A stretch of 58,554 nt of DNA from Polyangiaceae bacterium (lineage in GTDB: Bacteria; Myxococcota_A; Polyangia; Polyangiales; Polyangiaceae), in assembly GCA_016933275.1 (NCBI GenBank), contig JAFGBI010000363.1, positions 1 through 58,554 of the forward strand. The letters run 5' to 3'. The position numbers and the translations under genes were made by a program. The notes below the pieces were generated by a model that worked only from the letters and a program-made list of their open reading frames with translations, was not told the origin of the DNA and made no database searches. Below, in pieces: positions 52,758 through 58,554 of the stretch (the first letter of the stretch is position 1; each line of letters opens with the position of its first letter).

Positions 52758-53579
52758 ATGACATACTCGTGGAGCATGGATCGGGACGCGCACGATGGCC
52801 GGTGCCCGGATCCCGCTCGGGATCGTCGCCGGCTCCAAGCGGGTTGGGTCGGGGTGGGCGCCGTGTGGTTCGGCGCCTGTACGACGGTTCTGGAGCCGGT
52901 GCGAGAAGGAGGCGGGACGGTGGGAGCAGCAGGGGCGGCGAGTGTCGAGGAATGCCTGCTGGTTCCGGACCCCCGAGGGTCGGTGTGGGCGGACGAGAAT
53001 GGGTGCGGGATCCAAGGTTCCTGGTACATGTACAACGATTGCGATCTCGATTCTGGTCGGGTTGACTGCACCCAATGGCAGATCCCCGAACCCGGAGAAT
53101 TCGAGCCTGGGGTCGACGGCATGTGCACCCAGGGCCTCACCGCGGTGGTGACGGACTCCACTCAGATCACGGAACGATGGGGGGCGGGCATCGCCCTCGA
53201 CCTCAACTACAACTCGACTACCGGCAAGCAGGACCCGATCGGCTTCATCACTCCCCCCGCGCTGCTCCGCGGCTTCAGGTTCAGGTACCTGGATCGATTG
53301 GGTACCCTGACGGAGCCGCAGTCCGTCCGAGTGAATCTCCCGACCGAAACCACTCTGGAGGAGCCGCATTTCGAGCGCCTGCCAGGGACGGGCGAGTACC
53401 TCGTGCTCTTCACCGATGAGGATCTAAGGCAAGGGAGCTGGGTAGAGGATCGGAGGCCGCTCGACTGGCGACGGATCACCTCGATCCAGTTTCAGGTCCC
53501 GAACCAGGTCGGCTCGGGGATCCAGTTCGACTACTGCATCTCGGACCTTTCTGCCTTGCCAGACCTGGGCGGGGAATAG
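52758..53579 (+). CDS. Lipoprotein of unknown function, divergent from the ECF sigma gene
   Basis: The 273-residue precursor has a lipobox-like VWFGAC (Cys ~40) after an Arg/Asp-rich start and a hydrophobic segment. The rest is a compact beta-rich domain with paired cysteines (VEECLLVPDPRGSVWADENGCG, YNDCDLDSGRVDC, GMCTQGLTAV) and a jelly-roll-like finish (RRITSIQFQVPNQVGSGIQF, YCISDLS). It resembles the carbohydrate-binding-like lipoprotein at 13015-13836 in layout. Start at 52758 with GAGGAAGG directly before it, or ATG at 52776. The shared promoter region with the sigma gene suggests co-regulation. Confidence 0.65.
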   Translation: MTYSWSMDRDAHDGRCPDPARDRRRLQAGWVGVGAVWFGACTTVLEPVREGGGTVGAAGAASVEECLLVPDPRGSVWADENGCGIQGSWYMYNDCDLDSGRVDCTQWQIPEPGEFEPGVDGMCTQGLTAVVTDSTQITERWGAGIALDLNYNSTTGKQDPIGFITPPALLRGFRFRYLDRLGTLTEPQSVRVNLPTETTLEEPHFERLPGTGEYLVLFTDEDLRQGSWVEDRRPLDWRRITSIQFQVPNQVGSGIQFDYCISDLSALPDLGGE

Positions 53580-53608
53580 GCCAGAGGCTAGTGTTGACGA
53601 GCCCGGTC

Positions 53609-53722
53609 AGAGCACCGATCCGGTTGCCGACGGCAACGGCAGCGCTGGAAACGCGTCCGTGCGAGGCGAGGACGCGTTCCCAGCGCTGCCTCTGGAGAGG
53701 TCTGCTGCGGGTTCGGTGCTCT
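53609..53722 (+). repeat. Structured palindromic repeat, copy D
   Basis: Full copy with both ends (AGAGCACCGATCCGG and GGTTCGGTGCTCT), the GTTGCC/GGCAAC hairpin, central stem GGCAGCGCTGGAAACGCGTCC against GGACGCGTTCCCAGCGCTGCC (one mismatch), and loop GTGCGAGGCGAG. It lies between the convergent lipoprotein and helicase genes. Confidence 0.9.
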
Positions 53723-53735
53723 AGGGGGGAGCGGC

Positions 53736-56243
53736 TCATTCGGCGATGGATCGCGCTACCGCGAGCGCGACGGCCTTGCGGCTGTGGGGGCGTGCGGTTC
53801 CAGGCGCAGGCGCAGCAGTGGTCGAGGCATCACCAGGGCCCACGCAGGCTGGGCATCCCGCCGGACAGGGGCAACGCTCGATGAGGTCGATGGCGCGGCC
53901 GAACAGGTCGGCGGCACGCTCGAAGATACGGGGAGCGAGGCCGACCCCACCGGGGTGAGCGTCGAACAGGAAGATCGTGGGATCGAACCCGCCCGTTCGG
54001 CCTGCCAGAGGATCGCGTCCTGGCGGTGAGGCCACCGCGGGTGCTGCGGCGGGCAGTCCCGCTTGGGACCCGGGCGGCGCGGTCGTGCGGGGACGGAGTT
54101 CACTGTGCGGTTCATCGTCTGCGGAGCCGCCGTCTCCGAGCGTGCGCCCGATGTCGCGCGGATCGCACATGAGGGCGATGGTCGCTACCGTTTCGAGCGC
54201 GATGCTGAAACCGCGCAACCCGTCGACGACCGTGGCACGGGGAAAGGGCAAGCGCAGGACCTCGGCTTCCCGCAGGGTGAGCCAGAACCCCGTGGTGTGC
54301 ATCTGCATCTCGGGGAGGTTGACCTCGCCGTAGCCCGCGTTTTCGTGGGTAAAAAACTTGATCTTCTTGTACCCGGTGACCTTCTCCACGACCTTGATGT
54401 CGCCATGACCAATAGGGGCGCGACCGACGAGGCCGTCCCCGGCGGGGTCGATCACCTCGACCGTGCGGTAGGTGAGGGCGGTCGTGAAGTAGTCGGGCTT
54501 CACCTTGCGGACGAAGGCCTTGTGGTTTTCGTAGTCGAGACGCTCGACCTGGAACTGCTCGGCGTCGTGCTGGTAGATCGCCTGGACGTGGAGCATGGTG
54601 TGGCTCGCTCGCCAGTCGAGCTCGGCGATGGTGAGATCGGTATCTACGTCGATGATGACGAAGTTGTCCCAGCCAATGTTGCGGAGGGAGACATGGTTGG
54701 CGGGGAATGCCTCCCCCGCCCAGTGATAGCTGCTGCCTGTCGCGTGGACGAGGCCACTGGCCGCGAGGTACTCGAGCGCGTCTCGCGTGGCCTGGACATC
54801 GAGGCCGAGGTACTCCTCGCCGCACGCGGGCTCGGGTCGCGCGGGATGCGCCCCGGGGGCGGTGACGGCGAAGGGAGCCTCGAAGGTGGCGCACTTGAGG
54901 TGCTGCAGGAGGATCTCGACGTTGCCCGGATCGATCCGTGCCTCCTCGGCAGCCGCACCGAGGAGGAAGCCCGGGTTGTTTGCGATGTACTGATCCATCG
55001 CGTCGCTCGAGCAGACCAGGAGGGCGATGCTCGTCGCTCCCCGTCGCCCGGCGCGGCCGAATCGCTGCCAGGTGCCGGCGACCGTGCCGGGATACCCGGC
55101 GCAGACGACCGCGTCGAGATCCCCGATGTCGATCCCCAGCTCGAGGGCGTTGGTCGCCACGACACCGAGGATCTTCCCCTCGCGCAAGCCGCGTTCGATT
55201 CGGCGTCGTTGGTCGGGTAGGTAGCCGCCCCGGTACCCCATGATCGCCTCCGGCCCTGCCACGTGGCCCACCCGCTCGCGGAGGTACTTGAGCATTACCT
55301 CGACGGAGTTGCGGGAGGGGCCAAAGACGATGGTGGGGACTCTCGCTTCGACGAGATCTCCCGCCAGGCGAACCGCGGCCTTCAGCGAACTCGCCCGGAC
55401 GCCGAGCTCGGCGTTGACGACCGGCGGATTGTAGAGAAAGACGCGTCGGCGCGACTGGGGAGCCCCGGAGCGATCGACGAGCACGATCGCTCCGGGGTCG
55501 ATCCCGAGCAGCCGTGCGGCGTGCTCGCGCGGGTTGCCGATGGTGGCCGTGGCAGTGATGAACCGCGGTCTCGCCCCATGGAACGCCGCTACCCGGCGGA
55601 GGCGTGCGATGACGTGTGCCATGTGCGAGCCGAAGACGCCGCGGTAGGTGTGGAGCTCGTCCAGCACGACGTACCGCAGCCCCTGGAAAAGCGGCGCCCA
55701 CTTCGCGTGGTTCTGCAGGATCCCAGCGTGGAGCATGTCCGGGTTGGTCAGCAGGATTCGGGATCGCTCTCGCGTCGCGCGTCGCGCATCCCCCGGCGTA
55801 TCCCCGTCATAGACCATCGCGGGGAGCTCGAGCTTCGCCTCGGCCAGGAGGGTATGGAGGCTATGCTCCTGGTCTCGCGAGAGGGCTTTGGTCGGGTAGA
55901 CGAAGATGGAGGTCGCCGAGGGGTCTTCGGCGAGGGCTTGCAGCACCGGGAGGTGGAAGCAGAGCGTCTTGCCGCTGGCGGTGGGGGTGGCGATGACGAC
56001 GTGTCGTCCCGCGAGCGTCGCCTCGATGGCTGCGGCCTGGTGCGCGTATAGTGACCGGATCCCGCGCGCAGCCAGCGCTGGGGTGATGGCTGGATGAAGT
56101 CCGTTCGGTAGCGGGGCCTCGGTGGCGGCCTGGGCGGGGATGTCGTGCTCTGCCGTCAGGCACGGCTTCACGGTGCCCCTCCCGAGCCACTCGGTGAGGA
56201 CGGCGTCGATGCCCCGCCGCTGTTCCCAGGGTGCCTCTGGCAT
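53736..56243 (-). CDS. MrfA/YprA-like DEAD-box helicase with DUF1998 region
   Basis: The 835-residue protein has helicase motif I ATPTASGKT (85-93), Ia (YPTKALSRDQ), II VVLDELH, III TATATIGNPREHA, IV-VI (FGPSRNSVEVML, GVVATNALELGIDIGDLDAVV, QRFGRAGRRG). The C-terminal DUF1998-type region has GGFDPTIFLFDAHPGGVGLA and a metal-binding cluster CPCPAGCPAC. Members (MrfA in Bacillus) are 3'-5' DNA helicases that repair mitomycin C damage with MrfB; an mrfB-like gene is not adjacent. Start ATG at 56243. The gene faces repeat copy D at its 3' end and is divergent from lspA. Confidence 0.9.
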   Translation of the reverse strand: MPEAPWEQRRGIDAVLTEWLGRGTVKPCLTAEHDIPAQAATEAPLPNGLHPAITPALAARGIRSLYAHQAAAIEATLAGRHVVIATPTASGKTLCFHLPVLQALAEDPSATSIFVYPTKALSRDQEHSLHTLLAEAKLELPAMVYDGDTPGDARRATRERSRILLTNPDMLHAGILQNHAKWAPLFQGLRYVVLDELHTYRGVFGSHMAHVIARLRRVAAFHGARPRFITATATIGNPREHAARLLGIDPGAIVLVDRSGAPQSRRRVFLYNPPVVNAELGVRASSLKAAVRLAGDLVEARVPTIVFGPSRNSVEVMLKYLRERVGHVAGPEAIMGYRGGYLPDQRRRIERGLREGKILGVVATNALELGIDIGDLDAVVCAGYPGTVAGTWQRFGRAGRRGATSIALLVCSSDAMDQYIANNPGFLLGAAAEEARIDPGNVEILLQHLKCATFEAPFAVTAPGAHPARPEPACGEEYLGLDVQATRDALEYLAASGLVHATGSSYHWAGEAFPANHVSLRNIGWDNFVIIDVDTDLTIAELDWRASHTMLHVQAIYQHDAEQFQVERLDYENHKAFVRKVKPDYFTTALTYRTVEVIDPAGDGLVGRAPIGHGDIKVVEKVTGYKKIKFFTHENAGYGEVNLPEMQMHTTGFWLTLREAEVLRLPFPRATVVDGLRGFSIALETVATIALMCDPRDIGRTLGDGGSADDEPHSELRPRTTAPPGSQAGLPAAAPAVASPPGRDPLAGRTGGFDPTIFLFDAHPGGVGLAPRIFERAADLFGRAIDLIERCPCPAGCPACVGPGDASTTAAPAPGTARPHSRKAVALAVARSIAE

Positions 56244-56354
56244 CGCTCCATGCTAAACGGATGTGCGGTATCTGACAAATGCCCTCGGCTTTCACTGGGT
56301 GTGCGAGCGCGCTGGCCCAATCCAGCCGCATGTCGTAGGAAGCTTCCCCTATCC

Positions 56355-57245
56355 ATGAGTGATGCCAGCGATTCCCATCAGCCCCTGGACGAGGCCCCTT
56401 GCGAGGCCGTCGCGACGGCGGTGGACCCGGACTCCGACGCGGTCGGGCCCACCCCGGCCGCCGATTCGCTGGAGGACCGTCCACTCAGTCGAGGCGCCAA
56501 TCAGGGGGCAGCGGCCCGGGATCCCAACTCCGCCTCCCCGCTCGATGGGTCGGCACGGCGGCCGACCTTCGTGTTCTTCGGAGCGCTCGCGGGTATTTCG
56601 CTGCTCGCCGACGTTGCCAGCAAGGCCTGGGCTCAGGTCGTACTGTCTCAGCGGACCACGGCCGATCCGGCCATCGTCCTCATCGACCATCACCTCACCC
56701 TGGTGCTCGCCTACAACCGAGGCGGCGCTTGGGGGATCCTGCAGGACGCGAGCGAGGCCGTTCGGCGGCCGTTCTTCCTACTGGTGAGCATTGCCGCCAT
56801 CGTCTTCATCGTCTCGCTCTATAACCGCCTCCACCCAGCGCAACGGGCGCTGACCTGGGGGCTGCCGCTGGTGCTCGGGGGGGCGCTCGGTAACCTCACG
56901 GATCGCATTGTTCGCAACAGCGTGATCGATTTCATCGACTACCGCGCGGACTGGGTCCGGCAGATGAACGAGCTGATCGCCGCGTACCTGAGCCGGGGTT
57001 GGACCGTCACCGACCATTGGCCGACCTACAACATCGCCGACGTGTCCATCTGCATCGGCGTTGGCCTGATGGCGATCGACATGCTGTTCTCGCGCCGCGG
57101 GCCGGCGTCCGTGACCGAGGATCCCCGGTCCCATCCGCGCACGCCGAGCGTGGCGCCGCCGGGCGGTTCGGGTGAGGACGACCACGCTGTGCTGCTCGAT
57201 GGGTTGTCCGCCGTGGCGAGCAACCAACCACCTGCGGTGCGGTAG
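56355..57245 (+). CDS. lspA: Lipoprotein signal peptidase LspA with long N- and C-terminal tails
   Basis: The 296-residue protein has an unusual acidic, Pro/Ala-rich N-terminal tail of ~70 residues and a C-terminal tail of ~45; usual length is ~160-170. The core has four membrane segments and the catalytic aspartates D183 (GNLTDRIVRNSVIDFID) and D229 (YNIADVSICIGVG), with LVLAYNRGGAWGIL before them. It removes signal peptides from prolipoproteins after lipid attachment. The ATG at 56355 is chosen; the frame is open further upstream. lgt follows after 41 bp, so the two lipoprotein-maturation enzymes form an operon. Many lipoproteins in this window would depend on it. Confidence 0.9.
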   Translation: MSDASDSHQPLDEAPCEAVATAVDPDSDAVGPTPAADSLEDRPLSRGANQGAAARDPNSASPLDGSARRPTFVFFGALAGISLLADVASKAWAQVVLSQRTTADPAIVLIDHHLTLVLAYNRGGAWGILQDASEAVRRPFFLLVSIAAIVFIVSLYNRLHPAQRALTWGLPLVLGGALGNLTDRIVRNSVIDFIDYRADWVRQMNELIAAYLSRGWTVTDHWPTYNIADVSICIGVGLMAIDMLFSRRGPASVTEDPRSHPRTPSVAPPGGSGEDDHAVLLDGLSAVASNQPPAVR

Positions 57246-57286
57246 ACGAAGCACGGAGGAAGCGACCCGCCGAGAGAAGAGCCAGC

Positions 57287-58261
57287 ATGCACGGTCGCCT
57301 CTTCACGCTCTTCGACACCATCCCATTTCCGAGCTACTTTACCCTGTTGGTCACGGGGTTCGTCTTCGCGACGGCGATGGGGGCGATCTGGGCCAAGCGG
57401 ATCGGCCAGGATCCCGATGTCGTCGTCGATCTCGGTCTGGCGATGCTCATGGCCGGCGTGATCGGCGGGCGCCTCCTTCACGTCCTCGCAGACGGGTACT
57501 TCTGGGACTACGTCCACCTCTGCACCGATCCCGCGGCGGTGGGCTGGCAGGTGACCGAGGCGCAGTGCCGGAGCACAAGCTACGATGGGCTGTGGGATGC
57601 GGCGGCGGGCGTATGCCGCCCGCAGGCAACGGGAACGTTCTGGGATGCGCTCGACCGCTGTACCGCCTGGATCCAGTTCTGGCGTGCCGGCTTCGCGTTC
57701 TACGGTGGGTTCGTCCTTGCCTCGATCACGGCCTGGTACGTGCTGAAAGCCGACCGGTTCCCGTTCTGGAAGGCCGCCGACATGGCGGGGATCACCGTGG
57801 CTCTGGGGCTTGGCTTCGGACGGATGGGTTGTCACCTTGCAGGTTGCTGCTTCGGGATCGAGTCGAACAAGCCCTGGGCGATTGTGTTCCCAGGTGACAG
57901 CGCCGCCAGCGAGTCGCAGTGGAAGGCTGGACTCCTTGCCTCGCCCTTCGAGCCCTCGCACGCGGTGCATCCGACGCAGCTCTACGAGTCAGCGGGTTGC
58001 CTGGGGATCGCGGCCTTTCTGCTCCTGTTCCTCCACGGACGGAAGCGCTACGACGGTCAGGTCTTTTTGGCTTTTGCGGCGCTCTACGCCGGGCTTCGTT
58101 TCCTGATCGAGTTCGTGCGGGCGGACGATCGCGGGGGGCTCTTCGGGCTCAGCACTTCGCAGCTATTTGGGATGGCCATCGTGGTCGCGGTGGCCGTGGT
58201 GCATCGCCGGCTCGGGGCTCGTGCCAACGTCCTGGTGGTGCGGGAGCCGGCCGTTGAGTGA
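57287..58261 (+). CDS. lgt: Prolipoprotein diacylglyceryl transferase Lgt (variant signature)
   Basis: The 324-residue protein has about seven membrane segments and Lgt blocks: FYGG (139-142), GRMGCHLAGCCFG (178-190) in place of the common GR-x-GNF-x-NGE-x2-G signature, HPTQLYES (228-235), and RFLIEFVRADDRG. Both Lgt and its lspA neighbour support the call. It transfers diacylglycerol to the lipobox cysteine. Two oddities: the classical His of FHGG is Tyr here, and an extra loop (~75-130) with four cysteines (79, 94, 110, 125) lies between the second and third membrane segments. The Cys-rich signature form is seen in other Lgt homologues as I recall; activity is still expected. Confidence 0.88.
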   Translation: MHGRLFTLFDTIPFPSYFTLLVTGFVFATAMGAIWAKRIGQDPDVVVDLGLAMLMAGVIGGRLLHVLADGYFWDYVHLCTDPAAVGWQVTEAQCRSTSYDGLWDAAAGVCRPQATGTFWDALDRCTAWIQFWRAGFAFYGGFVLASITAWYVLKADRFPFWKAADMAGITVALGLGFGRMGCHLAGCCFGIESNKPWAIVFPGDSAASESQWKAGLLASPFEPSHAVHPTQLYESAGCLGIAAFLLLFLHGRKRYDGQVFLAFAALYAGLRFLIEFVRADDRGGLFGLSTSQLFGMAIVVAVAVVHRRLGARANVLVVREPAVE

Positions 58262-58319
58262 CGCGCGGCCAAACCCTACCTGGGCGACCGGGCCGATGGC
58301 AGCGGCGAATCGAGGGCCG

Positions 58320-58475
58320 AGAGCAATGCTCGGGTTGCCGGCAGCGACGGCGCTCCCGGAGACGTACCCGTGCGAGGCGAGGGTGCGTCTCCGGCGGCGC
58401 CCCCGGCGAGATCTACTCCCGGTTCGGTGCTCTACGTCGTTGATTTGTCGCAGCAATCAACCTGATCGCTGCTCT
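58320..58475 (+). repeat. Structured palindromic repeat, copy E, with extension module
   Basis: Core copy 58320-58433 is the most diverged, yet pairs well: the central arms GGCGCTCCCGGAGACGTACCC and GGGTGCGTCTCCGGCGGCGCC differ from copy A on both sides while keeping pairing in the middle (GGAGACG with CGTCTCC instead of GGAAACG with CGTTTCC). The loop GTGCGAGGCGAG is unchanged. The extension module (58434-58475; arms GTTGATTTG and CAATCAAC) ends GCTGCTCTAG. It lies on the 3' side of lgt. The rest of the window's right end (58476-58554) shows nothing else. Confidence 0.85.
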
Positions 58476-58554
58476 AGCCCTCGAACAAGCGATACGCCAG
58501 AGGTCGGCTGAGGGCAACCGGGCGAACGACTGACGCCGGACAGCGCGGGTGCAG

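Noticed and set aside
1..58554. CRISPR array, prophage, integrase or transposase gene
   Set aside because: No regularly spaced direct repeats with spacers and no recombinase motifs were seen; the dispersed repeats are too far apart and individually structured.

Overview
The window is very GC-rich, tightly packed DNA from a Gram-negative bacterium, most likely a member of the Myxococcota (Polyangia-type; formerly Deltaproteobacteria). The reasons are indirect. It has an outer-membrane gene set: OmpA with thrombospondin type 3 repeats, an MlaF-type ABC ATPase, lspA and lgt, and many lipoproteins of unknown role with Cys-rich, Gly/Ala-rich, IPT/TIG or IgGFc-binding-like regions. It also has bactofilins, stand-alone CheR and CheW, c-di-GMP proteins (EAL, PilZ, a GGDEF-like fold), an ECF sigma/FecR pair, frequent GTG/TTG starts and many 4-nt gene overlaps. 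No rRNA, tRNA, CRISPR array, prophage or transposase gene was seen. The taxonomy is inference and was not tested by search.

Layout. 1-3.5 kb: a palindromic repeat, an NCS2-type permease, an EAL phosphodiesterase and a DUF971 protein. 3.5-9.7 kb (minus strand): a rhomboid protease with a helical-repeat tail, a lipoprotein with an FGE-sulfatase-type fold, and a three-gene operon of a zinc-ribbon protein, a pentapeptide-repeat/bactofilin fusion and a bactofilin. 10.4-20.8 kb: a likely cello-oligosaccharide locus of porin-like beta-barrel, carbohydrate-binding lipoprotein and cellobiose phosphorylase (GH94), followed convergently by a LacI-like-sensor histidine kinase and its response regulator. 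21-28.7 kb: an outer-membrane protein, a CbiX-like chelatase, PlsC and YgiQ (translationally coupled), OmpA and PilZ. 29-36 kb: a Gfo/Idh/MocA dehydrogenase, cheR, thiG, a VanZ-like gene, a hexapeptide-repeat acyltransferase, cheW, a small secreted protein, thiE, a polysaccharide deacetylase and a probable 33-codon membrane microprotein. 36-45 kb: a very long ileS with an insertion after the KMSKS loop, a Gly-rich lipoprotein, cyaY-mlaF, a Cys-rich lipoprotein and a helical-repeat protein. 45-53.6 kb: an IPT/TIG lipoprotein with an IgGFc-binding-like lipoprotein, then an ECF sigma-FecR-outer-membrane triad with a divergent lipoprotein. 53.7-58.3 kb: an MrfA-like DEAD-box helicase, lspA and lgt.

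The most unusual signal is not a protein. A roughly 114-bp structured repeat occurs five times (1, 28702, 49595, 53609, 58320), with partial copies at 3509 and 29063, always on the 3' side of genes. It has CTAGAGCACC-type inverted ends, a long central hairpin with a near-invariant loop (TGCGAGGCGAG), and compensatory base changes in the stem. At three genes (rhomboid, PilZ, and the third gene of the sigma operon) the TAG stop codon lies inside the element's end sequence. The other strong candidates for something new are the pentapeptide/bactofilin operon and the sensor kinase with a LacI-type ligand domain that appears to be cytoplasmic, beside the cellobiose phosphorylase locus.
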